This document shows, piece after piece, positions 31,501 through 38,407 of a stretch of DNA of 64,000 nucleotides. The stretch spans positions 1 through 64,000 of the forward strand of contig CALLPK010000027.1 of the NCBI GenBank assembly GCA_938015415.1. The letters run 5' to 3'. Both the position numbers and the translations under genes were made by a program. Numbering within the stretch: the first letter of the stretch is position 1; each line of letters starts with the position of its first letter. The notes beneath the pieces are model-generated. The model was not told the origin of the DNA. It ran no database searches and worked only from the letters and a program-made list of their open reading frames with translations. Source of the DNA: an uncultured Saprospiraceae bacterium (GTDB taxonomy: Bacteria > Bacteroidota > Bacteroidia > Chitinophagales > Saprospiraceae).

Positions 31501-31836
31501 TTCCAGTATGCCCTCAATACCTCCACCGGATCCGATACCGCTACGGTAACGATTACGGTGCTCTGCGAGGAACTGACCATTTTTAACGGCTTCTCACCGA
31601 ATGGAGATGGAGTCAACGATAATTTTATCATTTTAGGCATAGAACGTTTCCCGAATAACAGAGTACAAGTTTATAATCGTTGGGGCAACAGAGTATACGA
31701 TCGTCAAGGATATACAAATGATGACCCATTCTCTGGGCGGTGGGACGATAATGATTTACCGGATGGCACCTATTTTTATCTGATTGAAGATGGAGAAGGG
31801 GAACAATATAGTGGATGGCTACAAATACACCGATAG
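22537..31836 (+). CDS. Giant repeat-rich T9SS surface protein (SprB-like)
   Basis: The 3099-residue protein starts with a signal peptide (long polar start, hydrophobic core about 23-38, cleavage near SFA). Domains in order: three HYR-type modules (about 158-400, with TATDNCTD and RTWTATDECGN words); four higher-order repeats of about 390 residues (531-925, 926-1314, 1315-1708, 1709-2097), each made of several SprB-like beta modules with AGTY/VTITD motifs and paired cysteines; three repeats of about 180 residues (2202-2739, with NYEVTDNG...GFLGC and DTGFHQI); two of about 85 (DTxxLxGxIDTIFN); one Ig-like module; and a gliding-type C-terminal domain (3013-3099: FNGFSPNGDGVNDNF, VYNRWGNRVY, DGTYFYLI) for T9SS type B export. 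PorP/SprF follows directly. An adhesin or gliding role is inferred. Confidence 0.92.
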   Translation: MSQERDVRHILANTINSFSFRWISVTLVFFLTFSSWSFAKSEHGLYPAIECENTTDGGTIGFDEVLCGGANDPSLIVSLTEASGGTGPLEYLWLSSTSSCPDNLTQAIVGATEATYDPGLLTTTTWFRRCSRRSGCNIWSTESNCVQITINAVCDECDDDTEPPILSGVPSDVVAECDNLPAVPMVTATDNCADDPEVVLTQERENGDCPNEAILRRTWTVFDDNGNVAAATQVITIRDTESPKLFGVPASVSVACDEIPPIVIVTATDNCTDEDDLTVTREEEIIAGDCDHSYTLRRIWKVVDACGNELEEIQTISVTDEEGPELVNVPQDISVNPANGEMVPAPENVSANDNCTDTPTVELEESSETDGCQTIITRTWTATDECGNESSDRQIITVLCDESCDADAGSLTPNPEMYCLIESTVNISASQSIDPLVPAGYSLIYVLTSGTDLLIHDAQPTPEFIISLPNNYTIHTLVYDPNTLNLGIINLGTTTGFDINELLIQGGGEICAALDVLGAPIVVTADCGCQNPTIENVVVRNTSCGNATGIITIEMVGNNSDFSYEWSGEPGNLNGVGNQQTELPGGAYQVTITDGGCQTIREIFVGNTDGPAPTTVLSTPATCQLSNGTANLVPTNLDYIWLFDEITTAVRSDLAAGVYTVLVLDPAQPDCINFIEVTVRSIQEFTATATVDQEPDCDENTGIATIAVSGGSGNYNFLWSDGIAQNTATRNDLIAGSYGVIITDDATGCTDEILFSIENGDVADAEIIINSNLVPDCPTNFEGTIDYEIIPATGFELPARVEIRNNDDLPVANGMLMLDEYCLLVFDANNCLAASECFELIQPEAIAVHFSVVEATTCEGGGAINLEATTGGDGDYNYDWADLSGTNNPASRSDLDGGNYSLTVTDGLGCIAVAENINVPQPDDCDECETPIVTNIVVIEATCDNSDGIATIDLNVNAADYSFDWIPNVSNTATATGLSAGTYLVIITDLATETCTTTMEFEVGTSDGPEVDNIEITAANCLAEDGTATLSPDDYTYQWSDNMISNNRDDLAAGTYFVTITDPNTDCDNVIALTIPEENNLEIDAKVNQQSTCGDNNGSVTIEMTGGSGSYNYSWGPDDRRDDLAAGMYSVTVVDPASGCQIDIMFVLDDQLSTATIEIQNDLIQLACVGDNNETVDFTVNPDANFNGVPQIMIVNQNGDLVTNGELSPGNYCIMVFDANDCLVTQNCFEVLDAELLDIDVQIKDESCTAKGSILVEVTGGDAPYTFDWADISGSDNDPVRADLDGGNYDLTITDASGCTAVSQNISVGSPVNCEDCESPEVISIVVREATCNNNDGEATIELNQNPDDYTFTWTPNASNGASADNLSAGTYSVSIINNQDPECSTSVEFAVGNTNGPEPASIEILPATCLAQDGEVTLLPTDFTYTWSDNQVTNSRGDLAAGTYFITVNDVSTNCLDVIAIVVDSENGLEAMANINQIPECGENNGSVTIDVTGGSGNYGFSWGGDDTRDNLASGIYNVTIADPETGCFTELLFALNDNVPGAEINIENENNIVTIPCAGDANGTVDFNIVPDSDFDGTPQTVIVDENGDEQVNGELGIGEHCILVTDNTGCLAAQTCFVVEGNTLLDIDVIALNKTCLNDGSIILVATGGVAPYTFDWADLSGNDNGADRSNLLPESYQVTITDNEGCNVVVENIEIIDTCTPTGDCVTPTVENTVKIAASCNQSNGSVFLEMVGDNEEFTYNWTPNVSDNAFANNIPAGVYTVTISRLSDPACQTTTTFAIQNADGPQPEIISTTPATCNESNGTAVLGPVNFQYEWCNGLTGFSVNNLPSGSCFVTVTDFSTGCLNYVEVIVETFNPLEVTVNIDDLPGCNDNDGVVSIDVANGSTNYTYAWSDGGGGTSRNNLTAGFYTVTVTDNGATGCEQITTFVLLNEVDAVATINIDENPVLLSCIGNEDGTVDFTVDTEPGFALPFSAVIYDVNGQEINNGDLGIGEYCIAVTDADGCFAGQNCFSVEEPTAIVLDIITQNQTCDTTGMIFVTATGGNGNYTYDWQDISGTMDDADRTDLTVGAYTLIVADQNGCTAIANNLPIIDECSDCPNADTVNVNLPVNSLMEYCFELESCFDTTNVTYELVDGGFAGSSDFGSWTLNNDGCLNYSSDNIPGIGVDTICIIANDNGLPDTTCVIISITTDCGISASDTLLLPTFDCEAGIDFCLPIGILEIDNYEVTDNGMFYNGNFLGCQSDTSLIYRFDNFLIDFPVGPYELTGWPVNGGNVTVDTFNTIVELFTILSGLDPAGNWELEDNNIVTRTINGTYGAMALRSYASSDQRLIQGEINIDNDGTQISLDTGFHQIITFNLEEGCVDTFNLLIDCRNCPGIYSGPTELIADNCEGTAPVCVDLSISQIINYRITDNGSTYSGGFLGCDIDSLVQYDATNLFGLSLFGLEEWSVLGETFSADNLTSPQELVDSMNVWFPAGNWRVDEFLIIGDNFNNNYGPAVITLGGVVVEIVQAGLQPIPNGLELAIDTGFHQVIVEDLRQGCIDTIELNVICRPCLEDTYLGPPQVEAAVCEDLTPICLELTVPQILNYEVTDNGLPYTNGFLGCNVDTTVLYDGIAFSNNSVYTLNSWQVNNNFFSMGQFIGLNELVDSMNVWDPTGDWVLRGFEMIGGDLNNTYGDMVVSQFGVIIDTAEPGFNLQPQGAQMELDTGMHQIILRDSIAGCIDTFNVNIVCDDFVPLPTDTIPLEILLNFTDTFCMDTTVLPGIIDTIFNICADSSGTNVNFTIDPETYCVSYQGTGIGTDPACIVLCDDAGHCDTTILLVTVIPPMSESTTREIFFGDVDQFCVDTTELAGNIDTIFNACPELSSNSDELEFVEGTWCVLIQSVGLGQDTACIVICDDLGVCDTTFLAITNLTLLGEGPVTVDDDSLTIINTPLVIDVLGNDTLNGEFISLEIINIPANGTVEFGADNNLIYSPAREFCGVDSFQYALNTSTGSDTATVTITVLCEELTIFNGFSPNGDGVNDNFIILGIERFPNNRVQVYNRWGNRVYDRQGYTNDDPFSGRWDDNDLPDGTYFYLIEDGEGEQYSGWLQIHR

Positions 31837-31894
31837 TGATCTAATAGTCTTTGTTATAATTATTTAAATATTTATGTAAGATTATATATGTTTG

Positions 31895-31931
31895 TACCCG
31901 TAATAGATTAAAACCTATTACGGGTATTTTT
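31895..31931 (+). terminator. Terminator after the giant gene
   Basis: A 12-bp perfect stem TACCCGTAATAG / CTATTACGGGTA with an 8-nt loop is followed by TTTTTAAT. It lies about 60 bp after the stop codon and before the PorP/SprF gene, so the second gene may depend on read-through or its own promoter. Confidence 0.85.
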
Positions 31932-31995
31932 AATGTAGAAGGCATGATATTTGGATAAATTTTGTAGTGATAGTATCTATCAAAGACTAACAAAT

Positions 31996-33015
31996 ATGAG
32001 AAAATTTACATTGGTTATATTAATGATTGGAGGATTGCTTGGACAGATGACCGCCCAGCAGGATCCAATGTTTACCAAATATATGTTTAATAGTTTGGCT
32101 TATAATCCCGGGTTTGCGGGGAGTCCGGAATATTTATCTGTTCGTGCTTTGCAGCGTGGACAGTGGTTGGGCATTGATGGCGCACCAACTACGCAATCCG
32201 TTACGCTTCATATGCCTTTTAAGGAAAGAGTAGGATTGGGGATGAGTGTGGTGAATGATAAAATTGGTGCCACGGGTTCTACTTCTGCATTTTTGGCGTA
32301 TGCCTATCGGGTGCCTTTTGGAAATGGAAAATTATCAATGGGATTACAGGCAGGGGCGATGAACTGGCGGGCAGATTGGTCGCTATTGCGCTATCGGGAT
32401 CCACGAGAATTAGATGCCTCTTTTTCTTCTGACACTCCGAACCGTTGGATGCCAAATTTTGGGGCAGGAATTTTTTATTACGCGCCTAAATATTATATCG
32501 GATTTTCGGTTCCACAATTAATTTCATGGGATCTGGGAGATGCGGTTGAGTCCGGAGGAAATACTTCGGTCAGAGGTGCCAAATATTACCGACACTTCTA
32601 CTTTTCTGCCGGTGCCGCTTTTCCACTGAATGGCGATGCTTTATATTTTAAACCCTCGATTCTGATAAAAAGCGTAGGTTTATTAGGCGAACTCGCTTCT
32701 CAATCCAATGCACTCAACGTAGTTGGAGCACCTACCGAATTCGATATAGATTTCAGTTTTTTATTTTTTGAAAGTTTATGGTTAGGAACTTCCTTCCGTT
32801 CTGCCTTTAGCGCTCAAGCTTTTGGTGGTGAAAGTTCTTTTGATTCGGTTGACTTTTGGGGTTCGTTCTACTTACGGAATGGATTGCGAATCGGCATGTC
32901 CTACGATTATACGATTAGTAAATTGCGTCCGGTATCCGGAGCCAGTTACGAGATCATGCTGGGTTATGATTTTAATTTTACGGATAAAAAGGTAACGACG
33001 CCGCGGTATTTTTAG
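31996..33015 (+). CDS. PorP/SprF family type IX secretion membrane protein
   Basis: The protein of 339 residues has a signal peptide (RKFTLVILMIGGLLGQMTA) and the conserved start QQDPMFTKYMFNSLAYNPGFAGS of PorP/SprF proteins, followed by a beta-barrel with alternating aromatic strands and a C-terminal strand ending in MLGYDFNF. These outer-membrane proteins are encoded next to type B T9SS cargo and help export or anchor that partner. I choose ATG 31996 because the signal peptide begins there; a TTG at 31951 would add 15 polar residues. The adjacency to the giant protein makes the pairing likely. Confidence 0.93.
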   Translation: MRKFTLVILMIGGLLGQMTAQQDPMFTKYMFNSLAYNPGFAGSPEYLSVRALQRGQWLGIDGAPTTQSVTLHMPFKERVGLGMSVVNDKIGATGSTSAFLAYAYRVPFGNGKLSMGLQAGAMNWRADWSLLRYRDPRELDASFSSDTPNRWMPNFGAGIFYYAPKYYIGFSVPQLISWDLGDAVESGGNTSVRGAKYYRHFYFSAGAAFPLNGDALYFKPSILIKSVGLLGELASQSNALNVVGAPTEFDIDFSFLFFESLWLGTSFRSAFSAQAFGGESSFDSVDFWGSFYLRNGLRIGMSYDYTISKLRPVSGASYEIMLGYDFNFTDKKVTTPRYF

Positions 33016-33044
33016 GAATATCTTATTCCAAAAATATTTTGCAG

Positions 33045-33092
33045 AACCGTAAATAGAATTCATGAATTCTATTTACGGTTTTGTCATTTTTA
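33045..33092. terminator. Bidirectional terminator, 36-bp perfect palindrome
   Basis: AACCGTAAATAGAATTCA pairs exactly with its downstream complement (33045-33080), then TTTTGTCATTTTT. On the other strand the hairpin is followed by an A/T-rich run. It lies between the convergent PorP/SprF and regulator genes. Confidence 0.85.
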
Positions 33093-33102
33093 CTGGAATA
33101 GT

Positions 33103-34092
33103 CTAAAAGTTTGTGGGAATTTTTTCCATAAAGTCTGCTATTTCCTGATCCAGGCGGTGGAAAAATTTATTGCGGGTTCTGTCCCCCGTTTCACTAATCA
33201 GGACAGATTTACCTTTGAGGTTTTTCATCCAATTTTTAATATAATTACAAGCGGCCTTATTATCGGTGTGAAAAAAGTTGGGTTTGTCAAAAGTCGTATA
33301 CAAAGAGTGACCTTTTTGGTGCGTAACTAAAAAATGAATATTCGTTGGTAATTCACTTAAATAGAGCTGAAATTTTCCTCTGACTTTTAAGGATTTATCA
33401 TTAGATAATTTCTTCTGTCCTGTTTTTGCCATGTTGGTCACTTCTCGATTAACATTTCGTAAATCTTCACAAAGTTGTATCGCATCTTCCCGGTTTTCGA
33501 ACAGGCCACTTTCCAATGCGTACTGAATCTGATTTAGTGTGTTATCCGTTAATCGTAGATTCCAGTATTCTGTGGTAGATAAATCTAAATAAGCTTCTTT
33601 TATTTCATTTGCCAGCGCTATTTCTTCTGGAGGTATATTTTCAAATCTGAATTTTTGAATAGATTGCTTGTCTTGCCAAAAAGTAGTATTCCACATGTAT
33701 ATTTTAAACTTTACCAAGCTGGGAAAGAGAAATAGGTAGAAAGTAGGGAGTTCATTACTGGTGTGCTGAACATCCGCCTTTGGTAGTCGTCCAACTGTAT
33801 GAAGCACGTACTTTAAATTCTGTAAAAAGTCTAAATAAGAATTATTAATGCTTAGAGACACCTTAAAATCTATTGTATTTTTTCGCACCTCCTTGATGAA
33901 AATACGCTCAGGTGCAATATTAAAAGCGTTGATAAGAATGGATGCTTCTGATAACGAAAATTCTACTACTCCATTCACTCTTCTGTATGCCTGACTTTGA
34001 GAAAGGTGAAGGTGCTTCATTAAGGCAGTTACTAGATTTTGATCAACATCACTTTTTTTTATTTCTTCTAATAACAGACTGTTAATGGACAT
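33103..34092 (-). CDS. Putative helix-turn-helix regulator
   Basis: The protein of about 329 residues (ATG 34092; an upstream ATG at 34137 adds 15 residues) has an N-terminal helix-turn-helix-like region, ALMKHLHLSQSQAYRRVNG followed by FSLSEASILINAFNI, which looks like a Cro/BetR-type DNA-binding domain. The rest is helical with no recognised domain and ends in HRLDQEIADFMEKIP. Such regulators are common in Bacteroidetes and their ligands are unknown. It is divergent from the T9SS cargo gene at 34276, so it may control that secreted-protein cluster. AT-rich relative to its left-hand neighbours, as are the next three genes. Confidence 0.6.
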   Translation of the reverse strand: MSINSLLLEEIKKSDVDQNLVTALMKHLHLSQSQAYRRVNGVVEFSLSEASILINAFNIAPERIFIKEVRKNTIDFKVSLSINNSYLDFLQNLKYVLHTVGRLPKADVQHTSNELPTFYLFLFPSLVKFKIYMWNTTFWQDKQSIQKFRFENIPPEEIALANEIKEAYLDLSTTEYWNLRLTDNTLNQIQYALESGLFENREDAIQLCEDLRNVNREVTNMAKTGQKKLSNDKSLKVRGKFQLYLSELPTNIHFLVTHQKGHSLYTTFDKPNFFHTDNKAACNYIKNWMKNLKGKSVLISETGDRTRNKFFHRLDQEIADFMEKIPTNF

Positions 34093-34212
34093 ATTCAGTA
34101 TTTTTTTACGGAAAACATAAAAGTAGTCCTTTTTCAATAATTTTTTTACGATAAATGAAAATATAAATAACGGAATAACGATAAATGAAGATACCAGATC
34201 ATCGTAATGATA

Positions 34213-34220
34213 TAGCTTTG
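34213..34220 (+). promoter_or_regulatory. Candidate -7 element of the secreted-protein cluster
   Basis: TAGCTTTG matches TAnnTTTG and lies 56 bp before the start codon of the T9SS cargo gene. The divergent regulator gene starts 120 bp away, so this spacer is a likely operator region. Confidence 0.4.
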
Positions 34221-34275
34221 TATTATTCTCTCTAAGGTGGCCGCCTTTTTATTTTTTAACCATTAAACTTTACTC

Positions 34276-35358
34276 ATGAAAAAGAAGCTATTCACACACA
34301 CACTAAATAGGAATACCTACCTGCAATTCTGCATAATAATATTCTGCCTAACTGCTTTAAAACCGTCTTTTGCTCAAACCCCCTATCAGGTTGAGTCTAG
34401 ATACATTTCTAAACTTAGCTACACCGAAGAAGTAAAGACCTTTTATATCGTTGGAGATATTTCAAACGTTACTGAGCTGGATAAATTAAAGTTAATACCG
34501 AAATCACAGACAAATAGAATTGACAAATATCTCAATGATGATAATGAAATAACAACCGTTATTGAACTCGTGGATTCGGAGAATATATACGAGGAGTGGA
34601 TGACCAAGCCTCACAAAATAGTTATTGATGCGGAAGGTTCTACCGCACTTTCAGCGTCAGGAGCAGTCCTTAGTGCGTCTCCTCATGGTGAAGAATATCC
34701 GACTAATTCAAACAGTGCGGAAAGATCACTTTTTGTTAAACTTCCAGTCGGAATATCTGCTGAGCAACAATCAAATATTGAAAATCAGGGTTTTATTGTT
34801 TATACGAATGTTAATGGTACTACTTCTATTACGAAAGATGGAATTGAAATACATTATAATCCTAGTAGGAAGAGTATGGAAAAGATTATTTCAAGAGATG
34901 GAGCACTGATTTATTCTGAAAAGAGAAACTATAAAACACTAGTTTCTGGGGAGAAAGTATTAGAGCGCCAAATCTCAAAGGATTACATTACGCTTTCCAA
35001 TGGTGCTTGCGCAGAAAAGATAACGATTAAAACTCATAAAGAGCATAAGGCTACAATCAGAGCTAAGAAACATTCGATCAACTCTAAAGATCAAGATAAG
35101 GCTTCCAACTCGGTGTCATTCCAACTTTTTCCTGTCCCTGTAGGGGACTTGTTAACTATTTCCGCTAGATCTAATGTCTCACCCCGGAGTTGGTTTACCG
35201 TCTCAATTTTTGATACAAACGGACGAAGTGTATTTACCGAGCAAGAGCAGAACCCTTTTCCTTATAATATTTCTACTAACCAGTTGCCAGCAGGTACTTA
35301 TATTATTAAAATTGAAGGTAAAGAAGCCTCATGGACTGAACGTTTTATTAAATTGTAA
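34276..35358 (+). CDS. Secreted protein with T9SS type A sorting domain
   Basis: The 360-residue protein has a signal peptide ending at SFAQ and a C-terminal Por-type sorting domain (about 275-360): FQLFPVPVGDLLTISA, VSIFDTNGRSVF, LPAGTYIIKIEGKEA and the final R-F-I-K-L. That domain directs passage through the type IX system and attachment or release at the surface. The middle part (40-270) shows no domain I recognise. It is the first of three plus-strand genes encoding exported proteins and lies opposite a putative regulator. Confidence 0.82.
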   Translation: MKKKLFTHTLNRNTYLQFCIIIFCLTALKPSFAQTPYQVESRYISKLSYTEEVKTFYIVGDISNVTELDKLKLIPKSQTNRIDKYLNDDNEITTVIELVDSENIYEEWMTKPHKIVIDAEGSTALSASGAVLSASPHGEEYPTNSNSAERSLFVKLPVGISAEQQSNIENQGFIVYTNVNGTTSITKDGIEIHYNPSRKSMEKIISRDGALIYSEKRNYKTLVSGEKVLERQISKDYITLSNGACAEKITIKTHKEHKATIRAKKHSINSKDQDKASNSVSFQLFPVPVGDLLTISARSNVSPRSWFTVSIFDTNGRSVFTEQEQNPFPYNISTNQLPAGTYIIKIEGKEASWTERFIKL

Positions 35359-35378
35359 AAAAAATTAAAAAAAATATC

Positions 35379-36908
35379 ATGAAAAATAGTATTATTATTT
35401 TAATTCTCCTTCTGAGTTGTCAAATCGCGACAGGGCAAAAAAGTTGTGAAGAAGTCAACAAGAAAGTTGAAACACTAAATCAAAATATATCATTCATTGA
35501 ACCTGTGTTCGACGAAAATTTCGCACCACCGCCACCGCCGCCACCACCTCCGGGTTATCAGTTAATCTATTTTGTACACGGACTTGGAGGGACTACTGAC
35601 ACTTGGTCTACTGCATCTGATTATGTTCGGCGCAATTATCAAACAAGCGCAGAAAGGCCAGTTTACTCTGAATTTTCAATGGATGGTGCCGGTTCTGATC
35701 TGCACAGTAGTTTGGTAAATCTAGGTACTCCAATTCTGGAAACGAATAATATTGATGATCCCGCAACTTCTTTTTTAATTGGATCCAGTCAAGGCGGAAT
35801 AGTAGCTCGGGCAGCGAATAAATTTTATTCAGATGTACCAGCAACCGAAGCAGATCGGATGTTTGGAGGTATTGTTACTTTTGGGTCGGCTCATCAGGGA
35901 GCAAGAATTATTAATAATATCCCTGTATTACAGCAATTGTTAGAAGAAGGTTGTAGTGATGTTGTATCTGCTTTTGCACTCGGTCAAGTCCCTCAAAGAG
36001 CTTTACCATTAGTTAGCCTTACAGATTTACAGAATGGAGTGGACGAAATTTGTGGTGTTGTAACAGGTTTTATAGAAAGCCAGGTATTTGGTCAATTTCT
36101 TGCACCTATTACAGAAGATTACGCAGTGGGCGCGGAGAAACTGGAAGAACTTAATGCCTTTTCTGAAACCTCTAATATTCCTAAAGTAGCTTTTTACGGA
36201 GTAGAAGAGGAACCTATCTTTTGGCGGACGATGAATTACTTTACCACTGATCCGAATTCGCTAGATTATTTTGAAGCCAATGAAGACGATGAGTTAGTAG
36301 AATGGGCAGATGAATTTATTCTTGATATAGTGACAAAACATGCAGATGCAATCACCGCATATAATAATGCGGAGGGAGTAGATTGCCCTTGGTGGACTCT
36401 TTGGGGGCCAAATATTGCTGGGTGCATTCTCTGGGAAGCACTTCAGGATGAAGAAGATTTACGCACACAAAGAGATGCCTGGGCCGAAGGATTGGATTAT
36501 ATGCGGTCTTTAAATGACCAGTATAAAATGGCCATCGGAGCGCTTGAAATTGAGGCTGAATTTGTAAGTAAAGAATGTATTTGTAAGGAATATGACTATG
36601 GAGACTTAGTGGGAACAAATACGTTTTTCGTAGAAAGCGATGATGAGTGTTATGATTATAATGAACAAGACGTTAGTTGCTCTCCACAAGATAACTTTAT
36701 CTTTAATCGGATCGAGCACCCTTCCGACGGCGTCGTCCTCGCTTCCTCCGCCGGAGATATCCCCGGAGGGATCGTACGACCTGACCTGAATCGGGAGATG
36801 GTTAATACCAGTCACCAGCAGATGCGGAATAATAGTGAGCTGGAGGTGAAGTTGACGACTTTGTTTGGAGGTGGAGTGGATTTATTTTTTAGAATTGAGC
36901 CACAATAA
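35379..36908 (+). CDS. Exported alpha/beta hydrolase (lipase/acyltransferase-like)
   Basis: The 509-residue protein has an N-terminal export signal with a possible lipobox (LLSC at residue 14), then a run of nine prolines near residues 50-58, then an alpha/beta-hydrolase core: IYFVHGLGGTTDTW (oxyanion region), the nucleophile elbow G135-S-S137-Q-G139-G, and GGIVTFGSAHQGARI. The fold resembles PGAP1-like or palmitoyl-thioesterase-like lipases. The acid and His of the triad are not placed with confidence. The C-terminal 150 residues are helical and cysteine-containing (KECICKEYDYG). It is 20 bp after the T9SS cargo gene. Substrate unknown. The last 200 bp are more GC-rich than the rest. Confidence 0.78.
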   Translation: MKNSIIILILLLSCQIATGQKSCEEVNKKVETLNQNISFIEPVFDENFAPPPPPPPPPGYQLIYFVHGLGGTTDTWSTASDYVRRNYQTSAERPVYSEFSMDGAGSDLHSSLVNLGTPILETNNIDDPATSFLIGSSQGGIVARAANKFYSDVPATEADRMFGGIVTFGSAHQGARIINNIPVLQQLLEEGCSDVVSAFALGQVPQRALPLVSLTDLQNGVDEICGVVTGFIESQVFGQFLAPITEDYAVGAEKLEELNAFSETSNIPKVAFYGVEEEPIFWRTMNYFTTDPNSLDYFEANEDDELVEWADEFILDIVTKHADAITAYNNAEGVDCPWWTLWGPNIAGCILWEALQDEEDLRTQRDAWAEGLDYMRSLNDQYKMAIGALEIEAEFVSKECICKEYDYGDLVGTNTFFVESDDECYDYNEQDVSCSPQDNFIFNRIEHPSDGVVLASSAGDIPGGIVRPDLNREMVNTSHQQMRNNSELEVKLTTLFGGGVDLFFRIEPQ

Positions 36909-36922
36909 CATTTAGAAAAACC

Positions 36923-36950
36923 GCGGTAGCCAGTTAGGGCTACCGCTTTT
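36923..36950 (+). terminator. Terminator after the hydrolase gene
   Basis: A 9-bp stem GCGGTAGCC / GGCTACCGC with a 6-nt loop is followed by TTTT. It separates the hydrolase from the lipoprotein gene, which starts 12 bp later. Confidence 0.88.
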
Positions 36951-36961
36951 AAATAAAAATT

Positions 36962-38191
36962 ATGTATAAAGTACTAATAAACTTTCTCTGTCTTCTCTTA
37001 ATACTAGGTTGCCAAAAAGAGGAGATAGCAGAACAAGCACCAAATAATAATTTTCCTATTATTAATAATGAGAATGGTGTCATCTGGCAGATGCCCATAA
37101 AGTCTGATTTGTCTTATTCTAGAAGTATTAATCCGATTTTATTAGAAGATGGAATTATTGTAAGTGAACGCAGAGGCGGTGAGAATGAAATAATTAAGAA
37201 ATTTGATTTAGATAGTGGGTCTTTGATCTGGAATTGGAATGAATATATTAATACTTTGCCTGGTCAAAATATGGGACTCGATGGTACTGTAATAATATAC
37301 GATAATATTATCGTAGGAAGTTCTTATCAGGATCATTATGGTATTAATACTGCTACTGGTGGCTCAGAATGGAGTACATTGGTAGATCATAGAGATGAAC
37401 GTATTTCCTCATTTAAAGAATCTTACTTTCATACAATGAGCTATGGTCGAAATGCAAAATCCGATAGTTCTAGTATCAGAATTTGTAATCTATTGGATGG
37501 TGATTGTAGGGAAGTTTTTAGAACTCTAAAGAAAAATAATTTTGAGACGCATATAACAGGAATAGCTATATTTGAAAATGTAGTTAACGACACACTTATT
37601 ATTTTCCAGAATCGTCAAATTGTTCTCAATCCTTACGAAATAAAAGTAGACCTCCACTGCTACAACATCACTCAAAAACGAATGGAATGGGAGCATCTTG
37701 AGGTCGATCAATGGGGTAATTCCAACATCCGCGCCCCCCTCATCGACGGTGATTATTGTTACTTCGTCGGTTTAGGTTCCGCCTACTGCTTCAACATCCA
37801 CACCGGAGAAAAAGTCTGGCAGTACGACCACAACGTCGCCTGGCAACTCAGCAATTTTCTCATTCACGATAATAATTTTATCATCAAAGACGATCAGTCG
37901 AATCTACTGGCCATTAATAAAACTACCGGTCAACTTAGCTGGAAAAACGATGATGCTAGCGGCTGTTGTGTGACGATGCGTTTATACGGTGACCGATTAT
38001 ATTATGGTAATTCAGGGCTATTTATTGTGGACGCCCGCAATGGTAAGATGCTTCACCGCGATTTGCAAAGTCCGAATAAAGAAGAATATCCGGGAGCGGA
38101 GTTTAAGAATACGGTTGCGGTGGATTTGGAGCAAAAGATCATGTACGCCACGGATGGATATTTTGTGATGGCGATGGAGTTGCCGGAGTAG
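36962..38191 (+). CDS. Beta-propeller lipoprotein (PQQ-like repeats)
   Basis: The 409-residue protein has a lipoprotein signal (LLILGC-Q at residues 13-18) and a domain of PQQ-like/pyrrolo-quinoline quinone repeats: GLGSAYCFNIHTGEKVWQYD, LLAINKTTGQLSWKND, and LFIVDARNGKMLHRD, each with the G-x-x-x-W pattern. Such propellers bind partners or ligands; few of them bind PQQ. It is predicted to be anchored in the outer or inner membrane facing the periplasm. Base composition shifts inside the gene: AT-rich up to about 37640, then clearly GC-richer to the end. Function unknown. Confidence 0.75.
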   Translation: MYKVLINFLCLLLILGCQKEEIAEQAPNNNFPIINNENGVIWQMPIKSDLSYSRSINPILLEDGIIVSERRGGENEIIKKFDLDSGSLIWNWNEYINTLPGQNMGLDGTVIIYDNIIVGSSYQDHYGINTATGGSEWSTLVDHRDERISSFKESYFHTMSYGRNAKSDSSSIRICNLLDGDCREVFRTLKKNNFETHITGIAIFENVVNDTLIIFQNRQIVLNPYEIKVDLHCYNITQKRMEWEHLEVDQWGNSNIRAPLIDGDYCYFVGLGSAYCFNIHTGEKVWQYDHNVAWQLSNFLIHDNNFIIKDDQSNLLAINKTTGQLSWKNDDASGCCVTMRLYGDRLYYGNSGLFIVDARNGKMLHRDLQSPNKEEYPGAEFKNTVAVDLEQKIMYATDGYFVMAMELPE

Positions 38192-38267
38192 GAGCGTGTG
38201 TTCATTTGGCATTATCTGAATAATCATCATAGTTCAGAAAAGAGATATTTTATATTTTTTGAGTGGT

Positions 38268-38331
38268 GTTAATTAGTTGATTGGTTAATCAGTGTAGTCT
38301 TGCATATTGATTAACCAATCAACTGATTAAC
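38268..38331. repeat. Inverted repeat downstream of the retron RT gene
   Basis: Arms of 25 nt (38268-38292 and 38307-38331) match at all but one or two positions and share the words AGTTGATTGGTTAATC. It lies between the convergent lipoprotein and RT genes and could end both transcripts. The stem resembles the 28-bp palindrome on the other side of the RT gene. Confidence 0.75.
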
Positions 38332-38407
38332 ATTATATTACATAAATTAAATGAAAATGCAGGATAAAATAAACAATAGACGGGCAATTAAATAAATATA
38401 CATTATT

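Noticed and set aside
31887-31894. Promoter -7 motif TATGTTTG for PorP/SprF
   Set aside because: It would start transcription inside the terminator hairpin and has no -33 element at the right distance.
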